DNA from: JL08 sp039969355
GTDB taxonomy: Bacteria > Pseudomonadota > Alphaproteobacteria > Rhodobacterales > Rhodobacteraceae
Assembly: GCA_039969355.1 (NCBI GenBank)
Contig: JBDVOA010000001.1
Span: forward strand, 1-64,000
Length of the DNA stretch: 64,000 nt
Reading direction: 5' to 3'
Shown: piece by piece, positions 1 through 8,294 of the stretch
Layout: the number at the start of each line of letters is the position of its first letter
Position numbering within the stretch: position 1 is the stretch's first letter
Program-made: the position numbers and the translations under genes
The notes under the pieces: generated by a model
What the model was told of the DNA's origin: nothing
Seen by the model: only the letters and a program-made list of their open reading frames with translations
Database searches by the model: none

Positions 1-22
1 TAAGGATCGGCGCAAAAGTACG

Positions 23-61
23 GCCCGTCGCATTCCCTCCAAATACTGCGACGGGCTTTTT
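23..61 (+). terminator. Rho-independent terminator of the gene upstream of the window
   Basis: A 10-bp perfect stem (23-32 pairs with 47-56, GCCCGTCGCA against TGCGACGGGC) with a 14-base loop is followed by five T. The window begins with TAA, which may be the stop codon of a plus-strand gene lying outside the window; that part is inference. Confidence 0.85.
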
Positions 62-183
62 GTGTCAGTGACTATTCGAATAACAAGACGTTTCCTATCC
101 AAGCTCTCCCGCACCTTTGCTGAGAAACCAAGAGGTGCACCGCAACTCCTGCATTTGCAGCGTTCGCAGCCCATGGCGAAAAT

Positions 184-402
184 TTGGATGTTCCTTCCCT
201 GCTGGCTCGGCGGGGCAACTGCGGACCTGCCCAATGGGATGCTATCCTCGACGATCTCAGCCTGTTTCATCCAAAACACCACACCTTGGGGCTTTGGCAG
301 GATGACATTGGGATCATGGAGTTTGTCAGAACTCTACGGCGTGAGGCGATGAGTTGGGTGGAACGGCACGAAAGCCATCGACTCAGCTTCATGGAAAGCT
401 AA
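184..402 (+). CDS. Orphan open reading frame, possible gene fragment
   Basis: This 72-residue frame has a protein-like composition (for example AQWDAILDDL and a Trp/His-rich middle) and stays open upstream to about 124, so it could be the tail of a larger broken gene. I do not recognise a family, and no clear ribosome-binding site precedes the ATG. The same frame reopens after its stop (409-717), but the end of that stretch is overlapped by the better supported TolB/TPR gene. Treat it as a candidate relic rather than a firm gene. Confidence 0.25.
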   Translation: MDVPSLLARRGNCGPAQWDAILDDLSLFHPKHHTLGLWQDDIGIMEFVRTLRREAMSWVERHESHRLSFMES

Positions 403-523
403 TATTTATTGGCACGCGTCGCGATCGGCCTCAATTTCGCAAACAAGGAAATCAGCGACGGCGCGCGCAGCCACGCCTTTTTGTACGCAGCACACAATCT
501 CAAAGATTATATGACGCTTAACA

Positions 524-1873
524 ATGTTGATTGGCCAAAGCACGGACCTCAAATCCGGTTTCCTGCAATTTATGAGTCGTTGGCCGAACCTCCGATCAAA
601 AACCATAGCAGAGGCACAAAAAACGGAGCCACCAGCAAAAAAAGACCGTCTAATCGATCACATAGTCACTCAACTTCCGACGCCACAGAAACCGGTAATT
701 GCAGTGTTGCCCTTTGAATGCCTCAGTGGCCAGAGCGACCACGGCCATTTTGTCGCTGGTATCAATCACGAACCCATCACTGAGCTATCAAAAGTGGACT
801 GGCTGGCGGTGGTTTCCTCGAAGTCTACCAAACTTCTCAAAGATGCGGCACTGACGAGTGAGGAAATCGCTCAACGCCTGGGAGCTCACTACCTCTTGGA
901 AGGCAGCGTGCGCTATGATGATCAGCGCGTTCGCGTCACCGCCAATCTTATTGATACGTCAAGCGGGCATAATCTGTGGGCCGACCGCTTGGACCGCCGA
1001 ACAGAAGATGTAATATCGTTGCAAGAGGAAATCGCCTCAGCCGTCGTTGGACATATAGATTGGGAGCTGAGGTTTGAGTTGCGTGAGCAAGCCCGCCTGA
1101 AACGGGGTGAAATCAGTGTGTGGGACCGCGTTCAAAAAGCTTTGTGGCATCTATTCAAATTCTCGGATGAAGATACCAAGAAGGCAAAGGACATCTTGTC
1201 CAACACCATTGATTTGGTTCCGGACTATGCGCTCGCGCACGCAACCATGGCGCATGCCGAACTACGTAAACTGTTTTTTGTCCAAGTCGATGATAGGGAA
1301 AGTGCGAAGGAACGTGCTCTTTATCACGCTGAACGCTCGGTAACCCTTGATGAACAAAGTGGCTTTGCGCATGCCAGCCTCGCCCTCGTCTATTCTCTAT
1401 TGAGCAAACATGATGCTGCGATATCCAAAGCCGAACTTGCTGTTAGTCTCAACCCAAGCTCCGCGAATTCCTATTTAGTACTTGGATTCGCGCGACTCGC
1501 AAATAGTCAGCCAAAGCTTGCGCTGCCCCATTTCGATTCAGCAACTCAGTTTGGTCTCTCTGGCCCATACTTCAAGGTCAAATTGTTAGCCAAGGCCTTC
1601 TGTCTTTATTTCCTTGAGGATATGGAACAAGCTGAAGCCTGCGCAAGAACAGCACTAGAGGGGAAGTCGGTCGGCCCGTTTGGTCATTATGTACTGGCCG
1701 TTATATTGAGACGGCAAAATCGAGTAGAAGAGGCACGGCGGATGGTAGCACACGGGCAGAATATTCAATCTACAATGACGCTTTCAAAAGTCAGGCTTGC
1801 CTTCGAGAACCTGCAGGAAAAAGACCTTTCCAGATTCATCGGAGATTTGAGCGATGCCGGTTTGCCAAATTAG
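524..1873 (+). CDS. TolB-like domain plus TPR protein, lacking an N-terminal signalling domain
   Basis: Residues about 57-185 match the TolB-like domain found after cyclase or winged-helix domains in alphaproteobacterial TPR regulators: VIAVLPF at 58-64, LLEGSVR near 124-130 and LWADRLDR at 151-158. Residues about 200-435 are TPR-like helices. Full-length relatives carry a class III cyclase or a DNA-binding winged helix before the TolB part; here only about 55 unrelated residues precede it. The usual FENMSGDP-type sequence is degraded to FECLSGQS. It may be a truncated or decaying gene, or a stand-alone protein-interaction module. The start is uncertain, since frame +1 is open from 409 and a frameshift near 600 cannot be excluded. 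A second TolB/TPR gene, at 12186-13924, is also damaged. Confidence 0.7.
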   Translation: MLIGQSTDLKSGFLQFMSRWPNLRSKTIAEAQKTEPPAKKDRLIDHIVTQLPTPQKPVIAVLPFECLSGQSDHGHFVAGINHEPITELSKVDWLAVVSSKSTKLLKDAALTSEEIAQRLGAHYLLEGSVRYDDQRVRVTANLIDTSSGHNLWADRLDRRTEDVISLQEEIASAVVGHIDWELRFELREQARLKRGEISVWDRVQKALWHLFKFSDEDTKKAKDILSNTIDLVPDYALAHATMAHAELRKLFFVQVDDRESAKERALYHAERSVTLDEQSGFAHASLALVYSLLSKHDAAISKAELAVSLNPSSANSYLVLGFARLANSQPKLALPHFDSATQFGLSGPYFKVKLLAKAFCLYFLEDMEQAEACARTALEGKSVGPFGHYVLAVILRRQNRVEEARRMVAHGQNIQSTMTLSKVRLAFENLQEKDLSRFIGDLSDAGLPN

Positions 1874-1953
1874 CGGTCCGACATCGGCACTTTGCCGAAA
1901 GTAGCATGGAACTTTAAACCAGGATGTCGTCATGGCGGACATTTAGGCTTACT

Positions 1954-1995
1954 GCAGCGAATGGCCGCAAGGAGCCCACATTGACCAATGCTGCG
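1954..1995 (-). repeat. Degenerate intergenic repeat, copy 1
   Basis: On the minus strand this reads TGGGCTC, three variable bases, GCGGCC and ATTCGCTGC, and it is preceded by GCAGCATTGGTCAATG. The same arrangement occurs at 3983-4024 (minus) and, less completely, at 16229-16256 and 16289-16316 (plus). This copy lies in the gap between the TolB/TPR gene and the monooxygenase gene. Confidence 0.5.
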
Positions 1996-2093
1996 TGCCC
2001 GGTAGAAGCCGCATTGATCATGATGCAACCAAATACTTGTTACAAAGAATAGCGCCCAGCATAGTATGAGTGCTCAATAAATAGGGTGGCTGC

Positions 2094-3968
2094 ATGCAGT
2101 ATCATTTAAATGGCTTTCGAACTGGTGATCCTGCGGTCTCTTTGCAGACGACATCGGCGACCAATCAAAACAACGTTGATGTTTTGATCATTGGCTGCGG
2201 CCCTGCTGGCCTGACATTGGCCGCCCAACTTGCCGCGTTTCCAGACATTACAACCCGGATCGCAGAGCGCAAGTTGGGGCCTCTTGAGGTTGGCCAAGCT
2301 GACGGTATCGCCTGTCGCTCAATCGAGATGTTTGAGGCCTTTGGCTTCGCCGAACGGGTTCTGAAAGAGGCGTATTGGGTCAACGAAGTCGCGTTCTGGC
2401 GCCCTGATTCCGATGGCAAAGGATTGTACCGTGCAGATCGTATTCAAGACGTAGAAGATGATTTGTCTGAGATGCCTCACGTCATTCTCAGTCAAGCACG
2501 CATCCATGACTTTTACCTGGATGTGATGCGGCAATCCTCGCATCGATTGGAGCCTGACTATGGCCGTGAACTGATCTCGCTAACCACGACCGAGGACGCG
2601 GATTACCCTGTCACCGCGACGCTCAAATGCTTGGATACAGATGGTAACATTGAAACGATCCGCGCACGCTATGTCGTTGGTTGTGACGGTGCGCGAAGCT
2701 CAGTGCGCAAATCTTTGGGTCACCGTCTCAGGGGCGATTCTGCGCGCCAGCTTTGGGGCGTCATGGATGTACTGGCAGTCACTGACTTTCCCGATATACG
2801 ACTTAAAGCGGCCATCCAATCGCAAAGTCATGGCAGCATTCTGATCATTCCTCGCGAGGGCGGCTATATGGTCCGGATGTACATCGAGTTGGACGCGCTG
2901 CACGGCGATGAACGCGCCGTTGACCGCAACGTCTCGCCCGAGACCTTGATACAAAAGGCACGCGATATCCTATGCCCCTTCGACCTCGATGTGAAAGAAA
3001 TTGCATGGTGGTCTGCTTATGAAATCGGCCAACGGTTGTGCGACGCATTCGATGATGTGCCCGATATCGAGCGGGACCATCGTGCGCCGCGCATTTTTAT
3101 CGCGGGTGACGCATGCCACACGCATAGCCCGAAGGCCGGGCAAGGCATGAATGTTTCCATGGCGGATGCGTTCAATCTGGGCTGGAAGCTGGCCGCCGTT
3201 TTGCGCGGTCAGGTCGCGCCTGCGTTGCTCCACACGTATTCGCAAGAACGCCAAGCCAAAGCAAAGGAGTTGATAGATTTTGATCGGGACATGGCGCGAC
3301 TGTTCAGCACAAAACTCAAGAATGCCGATGAAGTTGCGCAATTTCAGACATATTTCAAACGGCATGGCCGATACACCGCTGGCGTTGAGACACAATATGA
3401 TCTGTCCATCATTACCGGAACAACAGAGCATCAGGCCCTTGCAACGGGAATGAAGGTCGGGATGAGGTTCCATTCTGCTCCGGTTATCCGGTTAAGCGAT
3501 GCCAAACCGATGCAGCTGGGACATGTCTTAAAAGCTGATGGGCGTTGGCGAATATTTGCCTTTGCTGGTGAAGGTGATGTGGGACAAGCTGGAAGCGACA
3601 TCGTAAAGCTTTGCGACTTTATCTCGAATCCTTCCAGCCAAATCGGAGCCTTTGCACGCTGGGGCGATGATATAGACAGCTTAATCGATGTCCGCGCGGT
3701 ATTTCAAATGCCGCATCAGGACATGAAATTTGAATCCATGCCAAAACTTTTGCGACCAACCAAAGGCCCATACGGCTTGATCGACTACGAAAAAGTTTTC
3801 TGCCCAGATTGCAAAAATGGTAATGATATTTTTGATCAGCGAGGTCTCGATCGACGGCAAGGTGTTTTAATAGTTGTGCGCCCTGATCAATACATCGCCA
3901 AAGTGCAGCAGATGATAGACCATGAGGAACTTGGTTTATTTTTTGGCGGGCTTATCACATTAGACTAA
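2094..3968 (+). CDS. mobA: FAD-dependent 3-hydroxybenzoate 4-monooxygenase-like protein
   Basis: This is a 624-residue flavoprotein of the PheA/TfdB hydroxylase family. It resembles the 3-hydroxybenzoate 4-hydroxylase MobA of Comamonas closely from its first residues (MQYHLNGF...). The family hydroxylates 3-hydroxybenzoate to protocatechuate with NADPH and oxygen. Visible parts are the dinucleotide-binding GCGPAG (34-39), the DG motif (D198-G199), the FAD-ribityl GDACHTHSP motif with D339, and a C-terminal thioredoxin-like dimerisation domain from about 440. Length is normal and no frameshift is visible. No ring-cleavage or transport genes adjoin it, so the substrate is inferred from the family only. 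It sits between two copies of a degenerate repeat. The symbol refers to the hydroxylase and not to the molybdenum-cofactor gene of the same name. Confidence 0.85.
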   Translation: MQYHLNGFRTGDPAVSLQTTSATNQNNVDVLIIGCGPAGLTLAAQLAAFPDITTRIAERKLGPLEVGQADGIACRSIEMFEAFGFAERVLKEAYWVNEVAFWRPDSDGKGLYRADRIQDVEDDLSEMPHVILSQARIHDFYLDVMRQSSHRLEPDYGRELISLTTTEDADYPVTATLKCLDTDGNIETIRARYVVGCDGARSSVRKSLGHRLRGDSARQLWGVMDVLAVTDFPDIRLKAAIQSQSHGSILIIPREGGYMVRMYIELDALHGDERAVDRNVSPETLIQKARDILCPFDLDVKEIAWWSAYEIGQRLCDAFDDVPDIERDHRAPRIFIAGDACHTHSPKAGQGMNVSMADAFNLGWKLAAVLRGQVAPALLHTYSQERQAKAKELIDFDRDMARLFSTKLKNADEVAQFQTYFKRHGRYTAGVETQYDLSIITGTTEHQALATGMKVGMRFHSAPVIRLSDAKPMQLGHVLKADGRWRIFAFAGEGDVGQAGSDIVKLCDFISNPSSQIGAFARWGDDIDSLIDVRAVFQMPHQDMKFESMPKLLRPTKGPYGLIDYEKVFCPDCKNGNDIFDQRGLDRRQGVLIVVRPDQYIAKVQQMIDHEELGLFFGGLITLD

Positions 3969-3982
3969 GGTCAGGACTCATA

Positions 3983-4024
3983 AGCAATACTGACGGCAAC
4001 GAGCCCAAATTGACTGATGCTACA
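3983..4024 (-). repeat. Degenerate intergenic repeat, copy 2
   Basis: On the minus strand it reads TTGGGCTC, three variable bases, GCCGTC and AGTATTGCTT, preceded by GTAGCATCAGTCAA. It aligns with copy 1 over about 42 bases in the same orientation. The two copies bracket the monooxygenase gene. Confidence 0.5.
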
Positions 4025-4150
4025 ATAGGCTTGAATGGCTGGTCATGCGCCTATCCTTGCATCGGTATCTTGAGCCAAATGGCGTGTTGATCTAAAAGCG
4101 TCAGGCAGTACTCGTCGAAACGACCGAACCTTCGGCAAGGGACCCGCAGT

Positions 4151-4567
4151 ATGATCAGCTACGTCACCGTCGGTACCGACGACATCCAGCGCGCGAAGCG
4201 ATTCTACTCGGCGTTCATGTCGGCTCTCGGCTACGGATTCGAGGAAGGACCAGAGGGTCTGAGCTATGTGCTCCCGCCGCAACCCGGGCAGCTTACCGTT
4301 TCGCCCGACTACTACGTCAAACCGACCTTCAACGGACGACCGGCATCGGCAGGGAACGGCGCAATGGTTGCTTTTTGTGTGCAAAGCCAGAAGCAGGTCC
4401 GTGACCTTCACGCCGCCGCGCTCGCTGCTGGCGGCCGCGACGAGGGCCAACCGGGTTTCCGCGACGCTTACGGCCCCCAATTCTACGTCGGCTATCTCCG
4501 CGACCCCCAAGGCAACAAGATCGCGCTGTTCTCCAGTAATTCGGATGAACCAGGACGAGATGGGTAA
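4151..4567 (+). CDS. VOC (glyoxalase/bleomycin-resistance fold) family protein
   Basis: This is a 138-residue single-domain vicinal-oxygen-chelate protein. The first strand and helix (ISYVTVGTDDIQRAKRFYSA) and the final strand with RDPQGNKIALF are characteristic of glyoxalase-like domains. Members of this subgroup often retain few of the metal ligands, and the substrate cannot be predicted. It follows the monooxygenase gene by about 180 bases with a repeat between them, so a shared transcript is doubtful. The local sequence appears richer in GC than the flanking gaps. Confidence 0.85.
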   Translation: MISYVTVGTDDIQRAKRFYSAFMSALGYGFEEGPEGLSYVLPPQPGQLTVSPDYYVKPTFNGRPASAGNGAMVAFCVQSQKQVRDLHAAALAAGGRDEGQPGFRDAYGPQFYVGYLRDPQGNKIALFSSNSDEPGRDG

Positions 4568-4733
4568 CGCGCTAGGGGGCGGCGATTTGTGGCGGGCATG
4601 ATCTTCGGCAAGCGGCTATTTGTGCCGACCTGATGAAAGTCTGCCCCGTCCCGCAAGTGAGTCATTGGCCAGCGGCGCAGCGAATGATCAGTTTGTCTTG
4701 GTAATGGTTCTGCCACATTATTTAAAAAACTAA

Positions 4734-5043
4734 TGGCCATCGGAAACTAGCTTAGGATTCAAACGTTACACGTTTGACAGAATTCACGAAACACTCGACG
4801 GGCCGCCAAAGCCTTTCACGTCCTCGACATGTTACCGGAGCGTCGAGGGCTGGTCTTGGGTCGATGCGCTTTATTTCAGTGCGACAACTATGTCGACGGT
4901 CGGACTTGGGGATTTGTCCCCCCAGACAGATTTCGGAAAGCTATTTACTGTCATCTACATTTTCGTAGGTGTTGGTGTTTTTGTGGCATTATTCGCGCAA
5001 TTTGCGCGAGCCATGCTGAAAGTTCATGACGATGGCAAATAAG
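4734..5043 (+). pseudogene. Remnant of a two-TM potassium channel (pore loop and second TM helix)
   Basis: In the frame starting at 4734 the translation contains VEGWSWVDALYFSATT, then the selectivity filter TVGLGD (4896-4913), LSPQTDFGKL, a hydrophobic helix from 4944 to about 5010, and a stop at 5041-5043. This is the pore and inner helix of an Ion_trans_2-type potassium channel. The frame is open back to a stop at 4731-4733 but has no ATG, GTG or TTG before the filter, and no first transmembrane helix can be found in any frame upstream. The gene therefore appears to have lost its 5' half. The downstream half is intact, which suggests recent loss. Confidence 0.75.
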
Positions 5044-5097
5044 TTAATGACGGTGGTTCTGAACGTCTGGTTCTAAAGTGATCCCGTGCGCATAACT

Positions 5098-6126
5098 TCA
5101 GCGATTGACGACAAGACGGCATCGGTTCCGGGCTTTTTTCCGATAGTGGCGTGGCGAACTGCCGGTCCATCCTCGAAATGCCCGAGTGAAGTTCGAACTG
5201 TTCGTGTACCCAAGACGGGCGGCGATGGAGCTAACAGAGTCTGCGGTCTCGGTTACCTTTTCGATGGCGCATCTTCGTCGAACTTCGTCCCTGATACGCG
5301 AAACGCTCATCCCTTCCTCCTTTAACAGGGATTGCAACTTCCAACTCGCCAAGCCCACACCCTTCGCAACGCCTTCAACACCCAGGTTGGGATCTGAAAT
5401 ATGTCGCTCGATCAACACGCTCACCCGCTCAGCAAGCGTTGTTTCCCGCGCATTCGTCACGCTTAATTCAGGAAGGTTATCCGCAGGTAAAATCGTCGGC
5501 ATTTCCAACCCTAGATATGTAGATGGAAACCTGAGGATTAGACCGGGCCGGCCAGACAAAACGGATGTTGACGGCAGCAAATCCCGTGGAACAATCGATG
5601 TGTCCGGCAACACAGCAATGGTCCTTGCTGTTTCCCATTCATCTTGCGCCGCAGATTTTAGAAGCCCTACAAAAAACCCGGCTGCGACAGCATCTGCAAA
5701 AGACGCATCGTTGCTCGCACCTTTTGCTCGGACCAATCGCCATATCGCTACAGCCCCTTCGACTTCCAGTTTGTAGCTCACTGCGCGGCCTTGCTCGGAC
5801 GACATCAAACTGAATTTCTGGAAAAAGTCGCCGACCGTCTTTGCGGAGCCCATCAAGGGCAGCAAGGGCGCCCATGCACCCATGGCCATTTGTTGACCGA
5901 TACGGGCGCAAAGCAACGGATCTTCTGTATCAGCCGCAATCCAGCTCAAAAATCCGTAAACGCTGTTGGCAGGTACCGAGACTACAGGATCAAAAAGCGA
6001 TGTCTCGTCGATGCCGATACGTGCGGCCAATTCTGATTTTTTTGCGCCACGCCGAAACAATTCTTCAAAGAATGGATGAAGAAATGCGACACTCAGGGTT
6101 GCTGGTAGAGAATCTTGCATGACCAT
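5098..6126 (-). CDS. AraC-family transcriptional regulator
   Basis: The 342-residue protein has an N-terminal ligand-sensing domain of the type found in OruR/ArgR-like AraC regulators (about 1-200). A C-terminal double helix-turn-helix (about 240-330) includes SVSSIAARLGYTNSSNFTRAF, which is the second recognition motif. It is divergent from the amidohydrolase gene with a 137-base shared promoter region, so it probably controls that gene and perhaps the porin gene. The effector is unknown; an N-acyl amino acid or a related product is inference from context. Confidence 0.9.
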   Translation of the reverse strand: MVMQDSLPATLSVAFLHPFFEELFRRGAKKSELAARIGIDETSLFDPVVSVPANSVYGFLSWIAADTEDPLLCARIGQQMAMGAWAPLLPLMGSAKTVGDFFQKFSLMSSEQGRAVSYKLEVEGAVAIWRLVRAKGASNDASFADAVAAGFFVGLLKSAAQDEWETARTIAVLPDTSIVPRDLLPSTSVLSGRPGLILRFPSTYLGLEMPTILPADNLPELSVTNARETTLAERVSVLIERHISDPNLGVEGVAKGVGLASWKLQSLLKEEGMSVSRIRDEVRRRCAIEKVTETADSVSSIAARLGYTNSSNFTRAFRGWTGSSPRHYRKKARNRCRLVVNR

Positions 6127-6158
6127 TCAGATACCACAAAAACCAACAGCATCTGTCA

Positions 6159-6170
6159 TTTCAATTGAAA
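6159..6170. promoter_or_regulatory. Perfect 12-bp palindrome in the divergent promoter region
   Basis: TTTCAATTGAAA lies between the AraC regulator and the amidohydrolase gene, 33 bases from the regulator start. GATACC at 6130-6135 and GGTATC near 6199-6204 form a second, wider inverted pair. Either could be an operator, but AraC proteins usually bind direct repeats, so the assignment is tentative. Confidence 0.35.
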
Positions 6171-6263
6171 ATTGAGAATCTGTCCATCGAAATGAATGGT
6201 ATCTTTGAACCGACCAGATGCATCTTCGCCTAACATCGGTCCCGGACCTTTAGGAGATTCTCT

Positions 6264-8183
6264 ATGAAATCGGCCACATTCTTGTTTTCAATCACTCTTT
6301 CAACCTTGGCTGCGGGGTCTGCCGCGCTGGCCGAAAACTTCGATGTGGTCATTCTAAGCGGCCGCGTGATGGACCCGGAATCTGGGTTCGATCAGGTTGC
6401 AAATGTTGGAATCAATAATGGCTGGATCACTGAAATCACGACCGATCAAATCGAAGGCTCTGAAACTATCGATGCAACTGGCCATGTCGTTGCGCCTGGC
6501 TTCATTGATCTTGAGCAGCACGGGCTGAGCCCTTTTGGCATTAAACTGAATTTGCGCGACGGCGTAACAACGCAAATGGATTTTGAAGTTGGCGCCCTGA
6601 ACATTTCCGAATGGTATGCGGAGCGGGAAGGCAACACGCAGGCAAACTTTGGCACCGTGGTCGGTCAGGAATTTGCGCGCATGCGGGTACACGATGGTCT
6701 GGCGCTCGAGGGTCCCAACGTTTCGATGCCTTTCTTCTTTGACTACCGCGCCGACGCCGCTGAGGATGGTGTTGATGGGTGGTCAGTTACTCGTAGTAAT
6801 CTCGACCAGATGAATGAAGTTACTGCGATCCTGGATGAGGGTTTGCGGCAGGGTGCTTTGGGTGTCGGTTCTACCATTGGATATGCTCGCGAAGGCATTA
6901 CCACTTATGAAATGTTCGAAGCTCAAAAAATTGCTGCAAAATATGACCGGTTGACCGCTGCGCACCACCGATTTCATCCCAGCGCTTCAACGCCAATCGA
7001 AACCGCGACAGGCGCAAACGAACTGTTAACAAACGCTATGGTTTTGGGGGCCTCACTTCAACTTCACCATACCAATGACTACGGCTGGTGGGAAATTGAA
7101 GAAAAGATGCAATTGGCGCGCGCTCGAGGTTATAATGTCTGGTCGACATGGTACCCTTGGACAGCGGGGTCTGGAAACTACGGCGCCTCTATTCTTGCAC
7201 CCGACAACTGGGAAGATTCGATGGGTTATAAGTATGAGGAAACTATCTTTGATCCCCAGTTGGACCGCTATGTGACCAAGGAAGAATTCCTCGAATTTAA
7301 AGACTCCGAACCAGGACGCACCGCAATTGCCTTCAGCCCGCCGCGCGAGCAGTGGATCAAGGATTGGATCAAGGTCCCGAATTTTGTCATTTCGGGCGAT
7401 GGCATGCCCGCACTGAATGAAAAGGGAGAGCGGCTCGAATGGGATGCCCCGTTTGACAACTATGCAGGTCACCCGCGTTCTGCTGGCTCGCACGCAATCC
7501 TGTTGCGTCTTGCGCGTGAGAACGATGTTCCTTTGATGTTTTCACTGGCGCAACTCAGCTATTGGGCAGCCAAACAGTTGGGTGACGCCGGAATAACTGC
7601 AATGGATGTGCGCGGACGGCTTCAGGAAGGGATGATTGCGGATATTACAATTTTCGACCCCGAGAATGTGACTGAAAACGCAACCTATTCCAAAGGCAAG
7701 AACGGTCTGGCCTCTACCGGCATTCCATATGTTCTGGTTCATGGCACAATTGTTGTCTCTGACAGCAAGGTTCTAAAGGACGTTAACCCCGGCCAAGCCA
7801 TCCGTTATGCTGAGGAAGAGACGGGTCGTTTCGAGCCCTCAAATAAGCAGCAATGGCTAAGCACATTCACCATCGACACCGGTGGCGCCCGCCCAACGCT
7901 TTACGACGATATACTTGATGAACAGTCATCACTGGAACTTCCCCAATCCAACGGGCCAGTCGACTATCGCGTGGCCAAGGCCAAATTGCCAGCAACCAAC
8001 TCACAAGACTGGTTCGCGCTACCCAATGCGATCGATGAATCAGAATTGTTCCTTTGCCCCATTCATGGTGTTTTAGAGGATAGGAATACAGCACAGCAGG
8101 ACTGGGTGCAGGCCCTGATCGCCAACAATTCAAAGGCCTCAACTTTTGACCCGCTGATATCACCCGGCACCAGCGACAACTAA
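6264..8183 (+). CDS. Exported D-aminoacylase / N-acyl-D-glutamate deacylase-like amidohydrolase
   Basis: The protein has 639 residues, and a signal peptide ends near residue 23 (AALA-EN), so it is predicted to be periplasmic. The family removes acyl groups from N-acyl-D-amino acids. The amidohydrolase fold is recognisable: NVGINNGWI, then VVAPGFIDLEQHG (75-87), GVTTQMDFE (100-108), H234/H235, H268/H269 and SGDG with D379, followed by the returning small beta domain (GMIADITIFDPENV). The family HxH motif is here E84-Q85-H86, so the first metal-ligand His is replaced by Glu. E108 sits where D-aminoacylases have a bridging Cys. The ATG is preceded by TAGGAG. An AraC regulator is divergent and a porin gene follows, consistent with uptake and periplasmic deacylation of an acylated compound. 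Confidence 0.85.
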   Translation: MKSATFLFSITLSTLAAGSAALAENFDVVILSGRVMDPESGFDQVANVGINNGWITEITTDQIEGSETIDATGHVVAPGFIDLEQHGLSPFGIKLNLRDGVTTQMDFEVGALNISEWYAEREGNTQANFGTVVGQEFARMRVHDGLALEGPNVSMPFFFDYRADAAEDGVDGWSVTRSNLDQMNEVTAILDEGLRQGALGVGSTIGYAREGITTYEMFEAQKIAAKYDRLTAAHHRFHPSASTPIETATGANELLTNAMVLGASLQLHHTNDYGWWEIEEKMQLARARGYNVWSTWYPWTAGSGNYGASILAPDNWEDSMGYKYEETIFDPQLDRYVTKEEFLEFKDSEPGRTAIAFSPPREQWIKDWIKVPNFVISGDGMPALNEKGERLEWDAPFDNYAGHPRSAGSHAILLRLARENDVPLMFSLAQLSYWAAKQLGDAGITAMDVRGRLQEGMIADITIFDPENVTENATYSKGKNGLASTGIPYVLVHGTIVVSDSKVLKDVNPGQAIRYAEEETGRFEPSNKQQWLSTFTIDTGGARPTLYDDILDEQSSLELPQSNGPVDYRVAKAKLPATNSQDWFALPNAIDESELFLCPIHGVLEDRNTAQQDWVQALIANNSKASTFDPLISPGTSDN

Positions 8184-8294
8184 GGATAAATGTTTTGAAA
8201 CACTGATCTATGATGTAAGTTTTCAGCCAGCAATTGGTACCAAAATCTATTGTCATGGGCACTGGAACTAAGGTCGGTCAGATTGAACAAAACA

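Noticed and set aside
4650..4690. Possible fifth copy of the dispersed repeat
   Set aside because: Only a short piece (GCGCAGCGAATGATC) resembles the core and the rest does not align.
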